DNA of 64,000 bases from RGIG426 sp045598965 (GCA_045598965.1 JAZRVH010000015.1:1-64000); one strand, 5' to 3'; counted from the stretch's first letter, positions 41,563 through 49,991 are shown. Made by a program: numbers and translations. The notes: generated by a model from the sequence alone, not told the origin.

Positions 41563-42573
41563 ATGGCTACGAGACTTGGAAACGACACTATTCTTTTCGA
41601 GCGAGCCCCACGAGTGTGGGGACACGCAGCAGTTGCCGGAAAAAAAGAAAGCGAGGGCCCCCTTGCCGACAGTTTTGATAAAGTGTTTTCAGACGATATG
41701 GCGGGTGAAGCTACGTGGGAAAAAGCAGAAAGTCGCCTTGTTACAGAAGCGTTTGCGGCGGCACTTCGCAAAACGGGGCTATTCCCCTCTGCTGTACGTG
41801 CCGTGTTTGCGGGGGATTTATTAAATCAATGTATCGCCTCCACATTTGGGCTTCGGCAGTATACTCTTCCCTTTTTTGGGCAATTCGGTGCCTGCTCCAC
41901 CATGGCACAAACGCTACTTGTCGCCTCGCTGTTTCTTGACAGCGGAGCGGCGGATGTGGCGGCGGCTGTCACCTCCTCCCATTTTTGCACCGCCGAACGG
42001 CAATTTCGTTTTCCGTTGGAATACGGCGGTCAACGAACGCTCACCTCCCAGTGGACTGCCACAGCGGCAGGTGCAGCCGTTCTCGGATGCGGCGGCAAAG
42101 GCGTGCGTCTTGCCGACGGCTGTATCGGACGAATCACCGATTTCGGCATCACCGATATGAACAATATGGGAGCCGCCATGGCACCCGCCGCCGCCGACAC
42201 ACTGTTGCGGTATTTCGCCGACACAAACACCTCACCGAACGACTATGATCAAATCGTTACCGGAGACTTGTCGGCAGTGGGCGGAGCTCTTTTGCGAAAA
42301 CTGCTTCAAAAGGAAGGGCTGGACTTAGGCGACCGCTACACCGATTGCGGGCTACTCCTCTACGACCGAGAACAGCAAGACGTGCACGCCGGCGGCTCGG
42401 GATGCGGCTGTTCGGCGGCGGTAATATGCGGTCATCTGCTCAACCGTATGGAACGGGGCGAACTGTCCAATATGCTCTTTGTGGGAACGGGAGCTCTTAT
42501 GTCCCCCACCTCCGCTCAACAAGGTGAAAGCATCCCCGCTATCGCCCACTTGGTTCACTTTGTTACCGATTAA
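41563..42573 (+). CDS. spoVAD: Stage V sporulation protein AD
   Basis: 336 residues with a thiolase-like fold. It opens ATRLGNDTILFERAPRVWGHAAVAGKKESEGPLADSFD, then FAGDLLNQCIASTFGLRQY, FFGQFGACSTMAQTL (Cys at the former thiolase nucleophile position) and GSGCGCSAAVICGHLLNRM. SpoVAD binds dipicolinic acid and works with SpoVAC in loading it into spores. AAAGGAGG precedes ATG 41563. No spoVAE follows. It has its own promoter region, apart from spoVAC at 37575. Confidence 0.95.
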   Translation: MATRLGNDTILFERAPRVWGHAAVAGKKESEGPLADSFDKVFSDDMAGEATWEKAESRLVTEAFAAALRKTGLFPSAVRAVFAGDLLNQCIASTFGLRQYTLPFFGQFGACSTMAQTLLVASLFLDSGAADVAAAVTSSHFCTAERQFRFPLEYGGQRTLTSQWTATAAGAAVLGCGGKGVRLADGCIGRITDFGITDMNNMGAAMAPAAADTLLRYFADTNTSPNDYDQIVTGDLSAVGGALLRKLLQKEGLDLGDRYTDCGLLLYDREQQDVHAGGSGCGCSAAVICGHLLNRMERGELSNMLFVGTGALMSPTSAQQGESIPAIAHLVHFVTD

Positions 42574-42588
42574 AACACCCGTTATAAT
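42560..42588 (+). promoter_or_regulatory. SigA-like promoter pointing into the 42.6 kb inverted-repeat region
   Basis: TTGTTA (42560-42565), 17 bases, TATAAT (42583-42588). The predicted start of transcription (~42595) coincides with the left end of the inverted repeat. Confidence 0.5.
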
Positions 42589-42667
42589 ATAAAAAAACCG
42601 TCGAAAGGCCGGGAGTTCTTAAGGAATGTGTTGTTTCTCGCCTAAAAATTCCCGTCTGCATTGTTTC

Positions 42668-42703
42668 AAAAGCCCTTAAAGCGTCAGCTTTAAGGGCTTT
42701 TTT
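42668..42703 (+). terminator. Terminator hairpin within the inverted-repeat region (plus)
   Basis: AAAAGCCCTTAAAGC/GCTTTAAGGGCTTTT with GTCA loop and T6; ends spoVAD or the short RNA. Confidence 0.88.
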
Positions 42704-42782
42704 AACTTCCCAGAACGAAAATTTTTATTGGCTACGAAACTGCGAAGCACCTTAAAACACAGATTTCGGATGGGGAATGCGA

Positions 42783-42822
42783 AAAACCGCCCCGACTATA
42801 CTAACGTATAGCGGGGCGGTTT
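42783..42822 (-). terminator. Terminator hairpin within the inverted-repeat region (minus)
   Basis: AAACCGCCCCG-CTATAC paired with GTATAG-CGGGGCGGTTT; on the minus strand followed by T5. It would end the GNAT transcript. Confidence 0.75.
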
Positions 42823-42905
42823 GACAATATTCACCGCCAAAATCTCGTGTTTTTAAGGAATACATTCCTTAAAAACTCCCGGCCAAACGACGGGTTTTTT
42901 TGACA

Positions 42906-43373
42906 TCAAAAATCAGCCTTTATTTTTCTGCAAGCGAACAGAGGACCTTCCTCTCCACTTTCGCCGGTCGGGGTAAATCCCGCTTTATAGAGGACTCTTT
43001 GAGAGGCAACATTCGTCTCGCAAACCTCCGCCGTAATACACGAAACGCCGGGTTGCTCTAACGCCCACTCCACAAGAGCCATCACCGCCTCCGTTGCATA
43101 TCCACAGCCTTGATACTCCTCTGCAACACCATATCCGATTTCTGCAATGCCCGTTTCAGAAACACCCTTGAAACAAATCTCTCCGATATGCGTGCCGTCT
43201 TTTAATTCCAACATCCAAATGGCATACCATTCCCATTGGTTCGGATGTTCTAAGCACCCGTTCAACATTTCCGAATACGCCGCCTTCAAAACATCAACAG
43301 ACTGTGCCTCGATAAATGCTGTCATCTGTTCTTGCGAAGCCGCATACACGTTCAAACGATTTGTTTTTATCAT
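42906..43373 (-). CDS. GNAT acetyltransferase (RimJ/RimL type)
   Basis: 155 residues. The acetyl-CoA-binding signature is GYGVAEEYQGCGYATEAVMALVEWAL (Q/RxxGxG/A), with IGEICFKG before it and ETNVASQRVLYKAGF after it, typical of RimJ/RimL-like enzymes. Substrate unknown; could acetylate a protein N-terminus, an amino acid or an antibiotic. ATG 43373 follows GAGGA. Its 3' end touches the inverted-repeat region. Confidence 0.88.
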   Translation of the reverse strand: MIKTNRLNVYAASQEQMTAFIEAQSVDVLKAAYSEMLNGCLEHPNQWEWYAIWMLELKDGTHIGEICFKGVSETGIAEIGYGVAEEYQGCGYATEAVMALVEWALEQPGVSCITAEVCETNVASQRVLYKAGFTPTGESGEEGPLFACRKIKADF

Positions 43374-43422
43374 TTTTATCCTCAAGGTATTTGTTGTTTT
43401 TCAAGCGTTTTGTCTGGGCGGT

Positions 43423-44142
43423 TTAATTTCGACGACGACCGCCCACAATAATAATCAATCTAAGCAGCTGCATCACCGATACCGCCAGTGCCGCCACGTA
43501 CGTCATCGCCGCCGCACGCAACACTTTTTTGGAGCCGGCAAGCTCCTCACGGTTCAAAAGTCCGCAATCCTTGATTGCCGCCAACGCCCGATTGGAAGCG
43601 TTAAACTCGGTAGGCAGCGTAACGAGCTGAAAAATCACACACAGCGAAAAACAAGCCACACCCGCATAAGCGAGCATCATTCCGATATCGCCGAGACCAC
43701 TGACGGCGGCAAGCACTAAACCGATTAAAATCAACGGAATAGACAGCTTCGACCCGATATTCGTCACCGGCACAATAGCGGTACGAATTTTGATAGGCGT
43801 ATATCCAACGGCGTGCTGAATGGCGTGACCCGCTTCATGAGCCGCCACACCGATAGCGGCAGTAGACGGGTTGTCGTACACCGCATCCGACAGGCGAATG
43901 ACGTTGGCACTGGGGTCATAGTGATCGGTCAGTTCGCCGGAAATATGCTCAATCCGCACGTTATACAGTCCGTTGGCATCCAACACCCGACGAGCGGCAT
44001 CCGCCCCCGTCATTCCGCAAAGGGAACGCTGATTGGAATATTTCTTAAAGGTCGAATTCACCGAAGCACTCGCCCACAGCGAGAAAATAATCGCCGGAAG
44101 CACCAGCACGATATACGTCCAGTCTATTCCATAATAACCCAT
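43423..44142 (-). CDS. Zinc-dependent membrane metallopeptidase (YugP family)
   Basis: 239 residues. One N-terminal helix (YIVLVLPAIIFSLWASASV), then GMTGADAARRVLDANGLYNVRIEHISGELTDHYDPSANVIRLS and the active-site HEAGH in AAHEAGHAIQHAVGY, followed by three more helices and a C-terminal TLPTEFNASNRAL segment. The family is also listed as neutral zinc metallopeptidase/Zn_peptidase_2; targets unknown. GGGAGGAA precedes ATG 44142. Last chromosomal gene before the tRNA and the island. Confidence 0.92.
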   Translation of the reverse strand: MGYYGIDWTYIVLVLPAIIFSLWASASVNSTFKKYSNQRSLCGMTGADAARRVLDANGLYNVRIEHISGELTDHYDPSANVIRLSDAVYDNPSTAAIGVAAHEAGHAIQHAVGYTPIKIRTAIVPVTNIGSKLSIPLILIGLVLAAVSGLGDIGMMLAYAGVACFSLCVIFQLVTLPTEFNASNRALAAIKDCGLLNREELAGSKKVLRAAAMTYVAALAVSVMQLLRLIIIVGGRRRN

Positions 44143-44260
44143 CTCTGTTCCTCCCTTGTAAATCTCTGTGCATAGTGTATCAAAAAACCGTTGTTTCGTC
44201 AAGAGTTTACCCCACTGACAACCGTTTTATTGCAATTTTTCCGCAATCACAAATTACCTC

Positions 44261-44289
44261 TTGCAAACGGTGTAAGTATGTGCTATAAT
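44261..44289 (+). promoter_or_regulatory. Promoter of tRNA-Gly
   Basis: TTGCAA (44261-44266) and TATAAT (44284-44289) with 17-base spacing, 13 bases before the tRNA. Confidence 0.8.
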
Positions 44290-44301
44290 ACTTTCTGCTG
44301 T

Positions 44302-44375
44302 GCAGGCGTAGTTTAGTGGTAAAATGGCGGCTTCCCAAGCCTCAGTTGTGGGTTCGATTCCCATCGCCTGCTCCA
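44302..44375 (+). tRNA. tRNA-Gly (anticodon CCC), CCA encoded
   Basis: Acceptor stem GCAGGCG/CGCCTGC, D arm with GTGGTA, anticodon loop TTCCCAA, T arm GTGGG-TTCGATT-CCCAT, discriminator T and an encoded CCA. One mismatch (C28-T42) in the anticodon stem. Its 3' half holds the 14-base sequence repeated at the right end of the island. Confidence 0.92.
44356..44369 (+). repeat. Candidate left attachment site (in tRNA-Gly)
   Basis: GATTCCCATCGCCT, in the T-arm and acceptor stem of the tRNA, is repeated exactly at 59999-60012 in the same orientation. Confidence 0.55.
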
Positions 44376-44379
44376 TAAC

Positions 44380-44426
44380 TGATACGGTAATTGATACAAT
44401 AGTGTCGATTACCGTATCGTTTTTTA
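44380..44426 (+). terminator. Terminator after tRNA-Gly
   Basis: TGATACGGTAAT pairs with ATTACCGTATCG, followed by T6. 44427-44631 holds no gene; a CGGAGC/GCTCCG hairpin near 44595-44610 may end the minus-strand recombinase transcript. Confidence 0.85.
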
Positions 44427-44631
44427 TGTCCGAAAAGCCTTTGTGTTTCAGCGGTTTCAAATGGCAGAGGGTGCAAACTGCTTCTGCTGACCCCGGTATG
44501 GAGGACTTTCGGCAGACCCTTTTGCCCTTCCGTGCCTCTTTCGGCAAAAGCTATCGTGTAAAAAGAGCATATCGTGTAAATGACAAAGACCCGGAGCATC
44601 TTCGCTCCGAGCCTTTTTGCTTTTTATGGGA

Positions 44632-46215
44632 TCAGATGTTTTCGGTGATCTCGCTGCCGTTCTTGAAGGTGAATACCATCCTGTCATCGGCATACACGGT
44701 CACATGGTCAACGAGGGCATTCCAATGAGACTCGCTAAAGCCCGTCGGCAATTCCGGCATCAACCGTATTTCCGTCATAAAGCATTCGACCATGTCAACC
44801 TCGAACTGGAGCGTGACCTTTCTCCGCTTGAGAGCCTCACAGCGTTTCTCCGCTTTGTCATACCGCTCCGAGAAGCCATCATACCTTCTGCTGTACTCGT
44901 CCTGACTCATAGCCGTGGACGCATTCTCGTCTATCAGTCGCTCCGTCAAAGCAGAAACGGTGTCCATCTCTTCCGTCAGCGTTTCGCATTCACGGTCTAT
45001 CTCATCGGCGGCAGAGAGAAGTGTTTCTCGCATGGTGCCGCAGTCATCGAGGAGCCGTTCCCGGTCTGCCATGAGCCTTCCAACCGCAGAGAGGAAATGC
45101 CGCTTGATGTCCTCTTCATGTAAATGGTAGGTTCCGCATTTCTGTTCACCCTTGTATTTTCCGTTGCACCGCCATATCACCCGGCGGTACTTGTCCGGGC
45201 TGTGCCAGACCTTACTGCCCTAGTATTCTCCGCAGTCCCCGCAGATGATCTTTGAGGAGAACGGACTGAGGCTGTTATGGTGCTTACCCTTGGCTTTACG
45301 CTTTGCCATCTCAGCCTGTACCAAGTCCCATTCGTGTTTGTCTATGATCCCCGGATGACTGTCGGTCACATAGTACTGCGGCACTTCACCCTCGTTGACC
45401 TTCATCTTCTTATTGAGAAAATCTACAGTAAAGGACTTCTGAAGCACAGCGTCACCCTTGTATTTTTCGTTCGTGAGAATGCTCTCCACGGTGGTCGGCT
45501 GCCATACCGCCTTCTTCCTCGGCGTAGGGATGCCCTGCTCCGTGAGATGCTTTGCGATGGCGTTCAGCGTTTTACCGTCAAGGAACATCTTGTATATCAG
45601 CTTCACGATCTTCGCTTCTTCCGGCACGATCTCCGGCGTACCGTCCTCGCCCTTACGGTATCCGAGGAAGGAAGAGAATGCCATATTGACCTTGCCGTCA
45701 GCAAAGCGTTTTCTCTGTCCCCATGTGACGTTGTCCGAAATGCTCCGGCTCTCTTCCTGGGCAAGACTGCTCATGATGGTGAGGAGGAGTTCGCCTTTGC
45801 CGTCAAACGACCATATGGCCTCTTTTTCAAAATATACCTCGATGCCGTTATCCTTCAGCTTGCGGATGGTGGAAAGACTGTCCACGGTGTTGCGGGCGAA
45901 CCGGCTGACGCTCTTCGTGATGATGAGGTCTATCTTCCCGGCAAGGGCATCCTCGATCATGCGGTTGAAGCCCTCACGGTGTTTCGTATTCAAAGCGGAA
46001 ATGCCTTCGTCCGTATAGACACCTACAAACTCCCAGTCAGCGTTGGAGCGGATGTACTTGGTGTAGTAATCGACCTGTGCCTCATAGGAGGTAAGCTGTT
46101 CCTCACTGTCTGTGGACACACGAGCATATCCGGCTACTTTCCTCCTTTTCCGCTCGTTTAACGGCATCCTGCTGTGCTTCTGCATCGTTGCCGGAATGAC
46201 TGTAACATTACCCAT
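44632..46215 (-). pseudogene. Large serine recombinase interrupted by an in-frame amber codon
   Basis: The N-terminal resolvase domain (KVAGYARVSTDSEEQLTSYEAQVDYYTKYI, catalytic Ser; ITKSVSRFARNTVDSL) and the recombinase domain (LGYRKGEDGTPEIVPEEAKIVKLIYKMFLDGKTLNAIA) are intact. The frame hits TAG (45220-45222) right after the zinc-ribbon start CGDCGEY. The same frame stays open beyond it: GSKVWHSPDKYRRVIWRCNGKY, the second half of the zinc ribbon, then a coiled coil and ~180 residues to 44632. Without the TAG it would be 527 residues. Either inactivated, or expressed at low level by read-through, or re-initiated at ATG 45180. Overlaps the next recombinase by eight bases. Confidence 0.85.
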
Positions 46216-47482
46216 TGTGCTTGCTCCTTTCCAACTGTCTCTGCCGTGCCTGTTCTTTCATCTCCGCTGTCCAACTCTCCGAGCGGGAGCGGTCTTGCCA
46301 ATGCTGTGTGACCTCGCTGCCGTCCTTGAGGAGAATACGGACGTTGTTACCGTCCTCCGCTTTGATGTACACTACATCGGCAAGGTCGATGTCAGCAATC
46401 ATTTCGTACAGCTTTTCCTCAGGTATCTGCTTTGAGGAACAGTATGCTTTTCCCTTGCTGTTGTATGTGGGGCATATCCACATGACTGCACCGTGTGTGA
46501 CCTTCCGGCGGTAATGCTTGCCGCAATGGGAGCAAACAATAATGCCGCTGAAGGGATAACGGTTATCGTAGGTCTTATCTGCCGGAGCATACTTTTTTGC
46601 CCTGCGGTCTATCTCTGACTGTGCTGCCTCAAAAGTGGCAAGGTCAATAATGGGTTCATGTGTATCGGTCGCATGGTACTTCGGCAGTTGCCCATTGTTA
46701 ATGACTTTCTTTTTCGTGATATAGTCTTGATTGAAAGTTTTCTGCAAAAGAAGATTGCCCGTGTAGGTGTAATTCCGTAAAATGCGGATAACCCCGCCCA
46801 TACGCCATTGACCGCCGAAACGGGTAGGAATACCTTCCGCATTCAGTTCGTTGGCAATAACCGTGGCTCCCTTACCACCGACATATTCCGTGAATATCCG
46901 ACGAACAACAGCCGCTTCTGTCGGTTCAATCACATATCGCCCGTCCTTGTATCTGTATCCGAGAAGTGTACCGTCCCAGGGCTTTCCTTCCTCAAAGTTT
47001 TTCTTTACACGCCATTTCTGATTCTCGCTTGAGGAAAAGCTCTCCGCCTGGGCGAAGGATGCCAGAATGGTAAGCATCAACTCGCCCTCGGCGGAGATCG
47101 TGTGAATGTTCTGTTCTTCAAAGAACACGTCGATGCCGAGGCTTTTCAGTTCCCGGACGGTCTCCAGAAGCGTCACCGTGTTCCTTGCAAAGCGGGAGAT
47201 GCTCTTGGTGATCACCATATCGATGTTTCCGGTGCAGCAGTCGGCAAGCAGTCTCTGAAACTGCTCTCTGCTGTCCTTCGTCCCGGTCTTGGCTTCATCG
47301 GCATATACTCCGGCGTACTGCCATTCGGCACGGGACTGGATGTAATTGCTGTAATAGCCGACCTGTGCGGCAAGCGAATGGTGCATCGCATCCTTTGCCG
47401 AGGATACCCTTGCGTATGCAGCCACACGCTTTCTCGCAGGCATCTTCTTCTGAAATGTTTTCTTTTCTACGGTCTTTGCCAT
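46208..47482 (-). CDS. Large serine recombinase (site-specific integrase/transposase)
   Basis: 424 residues. Resolvase domain with catalytic Ser (RVAAYARVSSAKDAMHHSLAAQVGYYSNYI; ITKSISRFARNTVTLLE), recombinase domain (LLGYRYKDGRYVIEPTEAAVVRRIFTEYVGGKGATVIANELNAEGIPTRFGGQWRMGGVIRILRNYTYTGN) and a zinc ribbon (CSHCGKHY ... CPTYNSKGKAYC). The coiled-coil C-terminus is shorter than in the paralogue. Together the pair would excise and insert the island. AAAGGAGAG precedes ATG 47482. The stop overlaps the start of the second recombinase. Confidence 0.93.
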   Translation of the reverse strand: MAKTVEKKTFQKKMPARKRVAAYARVSSAKDAMHHSLAAQVGYYSNYIQSRAEWQYAGVYADEAKTGTKDSREQFQRLLADCCTGNIDMVITKSISRFARNTVTLLETVRELKSLGIDVFFEEQNIHTISAEGELMLTILASFAQAESFSSSENQKWRVKKNFEEGKPWDGTLLGYRYKDGRYVIEPTEAAVVRRIFTEYVGGKGATVIANELNAEGIPTRFGGQWRMGGVIRILRNYTYTGNLLLQKTFNQDYITKKKVINNGQLPKYHATDTHEPIIDLATFEAAQSEIDRRAKKYAPADKTYDNRYPFSGIIVCSHCGKHYRRKVTHGAVMWICPTYNSKGKAYCSSKQIPEEKLYEMIADIDLADVVYIKAEDGNNVRILLKDGSEVTQHWQDRSRSESWTAEMKEQARQRQLERSKHNG

Positions 47483-47580
47483 GTTTGCTCTCCTTTGTAT
47501 CATTTTGCGGTAGTGTATATATCCCTCTGAAGGGCAGAAATAGCAAGGGAATATGCCCGTTATTATCAGAGAATTATCAT

Positions 47581-47769
47581 TTACGCAGCGAAGATACTAC
47601 CCGGCTCAAAGCCGTATTTCTTCGAGAGAGCTGTGATGATCTTCCGCTTGTCACGGGGAGAGAGTAGGCCCTCTTCCTCCATGTTTTCCGCAACTGCCAC
47701 GGCCGTGTGATAGTGCATGAGGTTTTCCGGCGAGTAGCGATCTTCGCGTATCTGCTGTCCTTCATTCAT
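47581..47769 (-). CDS. Small SHOCT-like protein of recombinase elements
   Basis: 62 residues: an N-terminal RYSPENLMHYHTAVAVAENMEEEGLLSPRDKRKIITALSKKYGFEPGSIFA. The C-terminal helix-hairpin (EEGLLSPRDKRKIITALSKKYG) resembles a SHOCT domain. Similar tiny genes usually sit upstream of clostridial serine recombinases; role unknown. The start overlaps the stop of the upstream zinc protein by eight bases, so it belongs to the same operon. Confidence 0.7.
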   Translation of the reverse strand: MNEGQQIREDRYSPENLMHYHTAVAVAENMEEEGLLSPRDKRKIITALSKKYGFEPGSIFAA

Positions 47770-48028
47770 TTGCTTTTTCCTTTCTGCGCTTATCGTTCCA
47801 ATAAGTGGTACGGCATCTGTCCGAGCAGTATTTCTTTGCCTTTCTGCCTTCGGTCTGCATCACAGGCTTTCCGCAGGAAAGGCAGCGAAGCGTACCCGGA
47901 ATCTCCGGGTGCCGGCGGATATGGCTTTTGACCGTATTCACCGAGACACCCAAAGACCGTGAAATGGCTGTCGGAGGGATGCCCTGTATCCGCATATTGT
48001 CGATGCTGCGGATCACAGAGCGGTTCAT
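47762..48028 (-). CDS. Small helix-turn-helix and zinc-ribbon protein
   Basis: 88 residues. The first half is a HTH (SIDNMRIQGIPPTAISRSLGVSVNTVKSHIRRHPEIPG) and the second a four-Cys ribbon (RCLSCGKPVMQTEGRKAKKYCSDRCRTTYWNDKRR). Such proteins accompany serine-recombinase elements and may help recombination directionality or regulate the operon. Its start ATG (48028) overlaps the capsid gene stop by one base. Confidence 0.75.
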   Translation of the reverse strand: MNRSVIRSIDNMRIQGIPPTAISRSLGVSVNTVKSHIRRHPEIPGTLRCLSCGKPVMQTEGRKAKKYCSDRCRTTYWNDKRRKEKANE

Positions 48029-48969
48029 TATTCTGCTTCGACCTTGAGGACTTTGACGGCATCCCTGCGGATGAGCATACCGTCCAGGAACTCATAGCCC
48101 AGGTAACCGATCTGGTGGCTCAGAGCGAATACCTCGTTGAGCGTTCTGAGGAACACGGGACTGCGGCGAATGATCCAATAATAGGAGAAGTCTCCGAATG
48201 CGATGGGCTTTTCTCCGGCATCCGCATCCGGCATATCGTTACAGATGTACACGCTCTTTCCGAGAATGGTATCGTTCGTATGGTTCCAGAGGTAATTGCC
48301 GTTCTCGTCCTTCAGTTTGCGAAGAGCGAGAGCGGTCTTATCGTTCATGAGCCAGACACCGTTCTTGCGGTACTTCTTATCCACCGAGAAGAACAGGTCG
48401 ATAACGCTGTCAAAGGTAATATTGTCGGCTGTCACGCCCGTTTCCGCTCCGGCGGTATCGTCCAGAATGCCGACAGGCTCGTCCTCGCCGGTTCCATTTA
48501 CGAACGCTCCGTCTTCTGCTTCTGCAAATGCCTGGGACAGAGCTTTGACGAGGTAGTCCTCGATGTCAAAGGCTGCATCGGTAACGAATTCCACGGACGC
48601 TTTCAGAATGGTGGCGAGCTTATTGTTATGAACGGTATGACGGGTGAAATCATCGGCAATGCCCTGAACGTCGATATCCCCATACTCCGGCACGAAGTCT
48701 GCTGTGACCGTGCTGTCATAGGCGAACACATCCGTGGGACCGCCGAACTTGGACATCACGCTTGCGATGGAGCCGAAAACGCTCTTGTCAGCGATGGCCT
48801 TTTCGTACTTGCTGTCGGTGGCGTTAGGAAGCATATATCCGCCGGAATTGGCGTTTCTCGCATCGTTGATCACAGGGAAGTCGGGGCTGGAACCTCTCAT
48901 GTGTTTCCAGAAATTGAGGGCGTAGTTGTTTTCGCCGGTGATGTTTTTGGTTTCTGCGTAGGTATTCAT
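48028..48969 (-). CDS. HK97-family phage major capsid protein
   Basis: 313 residues. It begins NNYALNFWKHMRG, then GGYMLPNATDSKYEKAIADKSVFGSIASVM, EYGDIDVQGIADDFTRHTVHNNKLATILKASVEFVTDAAFDIEDYLVKALSQAFAEAEDGAFVNGTGEDEPVGIL, NGVWLMNDKTALALRKLKDENGNYLW and GKSVYICNDMP ... IAFGDFSYYWIIRRSPVFLRTLNEVFALSHQIGYLGYEFLDG, all diagnostic of the HK97 fold. The sequence starts where mature, cleaved capsids usually start, so the delta/scaffold region seems absent. No portal, protease, or terminase is nearby. It could build a small capsid, a nanocompartment, or interfere with a helper phage. Good ribosome site (AGGAGGAT) before ATG 48969. Confidence 0.93.
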   Translation of the reverse strand: MNTYAETKNITGENNYALNFWKHMRGSSPDFPVINDARNANSGGYMLPNATDSKYEKAIADKSVFGSIASVMSKFGGPTDVFAYDSTVTADFVPEYGDIDVQGIADDFTRHTVHNNKLATILKASVEFVTDAAFDIEDYLVKALSQAFAEAEDGAFVNGTGEDEPVGILDDTAGAETGVTADNITFDSVIDLFFSVDKKYRKNGVWLMNDKTALALRKLKDENGNYLWNHTNDTILGKSVYICNDMPDADAGEKPIAFGDFSYYWIIRRSPVFLRTLNEVFALSHQIGYLGYEFLDGMLIRRDAVKVLKVEAE

Positions 48970-48986
48970 AATGTTATCCTCCTAAA

Positions 48987-49271
48987 TCAGTAGTTTTTTG
49001 TGATGTGGCGGTAACGGAGCAGAAGTATCGCTCTCTGAATACCGCCGATGTAGTTTCGCTGTACGGCAGAGTCCAGCATCTGCTCGACCGTGCCGTACCA
49101 GTGGCATTTCTGACCGATGTACATTCCGTAGTAGGAGTGTGCGGTCTTTTCTTTCGGCAGCAGAAGCACTACCGAACCGTGCGTCTTGTGGGGAAAGACA
49201 GCCAGCACATGGAAGACGCTGAAGTCTATCTGCGCCACAAGGCATTTTGCGAGTCTTTTCGGAAATCTCAT
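48987..49271 (-). CDS. Hypothetical 94-residue island protein
   Basis: Starts MRFPKRLAKCLVAQIDFSVFHVLAVF after AAGGAGGAA. Basic, with PHKTHGSVVLLLPKEKTAHSYYGMYIGQKCHWYGTVEQMLDSAVQRNYIGG in the middle; no family recognised. It sits between capsid and zinc-ribbon genes in one operon. Upstream (49272-49390) is a short gap with no other gene. Function unknown. Confidence 0.65.
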   Translation of the reverse strand: MRFPKRLAKCLVAQIDFSVFHVLAVFPHKTHGSVVLLLPKEKTAHSYYGMYIGQKCHWYGTVEQMLDSAVQRNYIGGIQRAILLLRYRHITKNY

Positions 49272-49390
49272 GGTAGTTTCCTCCTTGAAAATGTGCCTGG
49301 GGCAATTACCCTTTTGAATACGCCGCACACGAACACGCGAGGGGGCGCCGTTGTTCGTGTGCAAAGGTCGTGGAGATATAGACCCCCGCT

Positions 49391-49687
49391 TCAAGTGTTG
49401 CGACAGCTTGGGCACTCATACAGAGCATGACGCTTACCGTCAACGGAGCCGGAGACAGCCTTCATGCCCTGACCGCACAGAGGACAATGGATGATGAACG
49501 CAGAGGCTTCTGCGGCTGTCATGTCCTGCGTGGAACACAGGCGGTATACGCGGGGAACAAGTTCCTCCAGATACAGCTTGTGCCTGCGCTTCACCAGTTC
49601 CTCGTCCGTGACACAGAACATGGGGTTCTTCTCCGTCCCGTCCCTGTCGGCATTGATCAGCGGATGGTACCTGATATCGAACATCAT
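49391..49687 (-). CDS. Hypothetical zinc-ribbon island protein
   Basis: 98 residues from ATG 49687 (or 49684), after GGTGGAGAG. Middle: PMFCVTDEELVKRRHKLYLEELVPRVYRLCSTQD; C-terminus: CPLCGQGMKAVSG ... YECPSCRNT, two CxxC pairs forming a likely zinc ribbon for nucleic-acid or protein binding. The start overlaps the end of the next upstream gene by four bases. Not recognised beyond the ribbon. Confidence 0.65.
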   Translation of the reverse strand: MMFDIRYHPLINADRDGTEKNPMFCVTDEELVKRRHKLYLEELVPRVYRLCSTQDMTAAEASAFIIHCPLCGQGMKAVSGSVDGKRHALYECPSCRNT

Positions 49688-49959
49688 CTCTCCACCTGAC
49701 CTTTCATGATCTCCATGCCGCGGCTGTTGCAGAACTCCACGGCATCGGCAAAGGTGTTGAAGAAGATAGTGCTGAAGCCGTAGACCACCTTCCACCGCAT
49801 GGGATCGTCACGCTTGCAGTGCATGATGATCACGGGAGCGCCGTTCTGTGCTTTGCGAAGCTGAACGCCTTCGTACAGATCGTTGCTGAAGTCTGAGGCT
49901 TTCATGGTGCAGGGCATCTCTCCCATTCCGGGAGCTATGCCGATGGGTCTGAATTTCAT
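49684..49959 (-). CDS. Hypothetical 91-residue island protein
   Basis: Starts MKFRPIGIAPGMGEMPCTM after AAGGAGGAA. Contains APVIIMHCKRDDPMRWKVVYGFSTIFFNTFADAVEFCNSRGM. No family recognised. First of the small genes after the primase, separated from it by a long inverted repeat (49992-50083). Coupled by an ATGA overlap to the next gene. Confidence 0.65.
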   Translation of the reverse strand: MKFRPIGIAPGMGEMPCTMKASDFSNDLYEGVQLRKAQNGAPVIIMHCKRDDPMRWKVVYGFSTIFFNTFADAVEFCNSRGMEIMKGQVER

Positions 49960-49991
49960 AATGTTTTCCTCCTTGATGTGATGTTTTTTCC

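Larger units (their letters stand above)
42591..42901. repeat. Paired 39-base inverted copies around two hairpins (MITE-like or convergent small RNAs)
   Basis: Left arm 42591-42629 and the complement of 42863-42901 match over 39 bases with one gap and four differences (shared core GGCCGGGAGTT and TTAAGGAATG). Between them are a plus-strand terminator hairpin (42668-42703) and a hairpin followed by T5 on the minus strand (42783-42822). A palindrome (AAGGAAT/ATTCCTT) adjoins the right arm. No open frame. No target-site duplication is visible. Confidence 0.75.

Noticed and set aside
42591..42901. Insertion sequence
   Set aside because: No transposase frame and no flanking direct duplication are visible; at most a MITE.
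44632..46215. TAG recoded as an amino acid in this genome or island
   Set aside because: Clear genes here end with TAG (TspO 1877, Mrr 58189), so a genome-wide recoding is unlikely; a single nonsense change is simpler.
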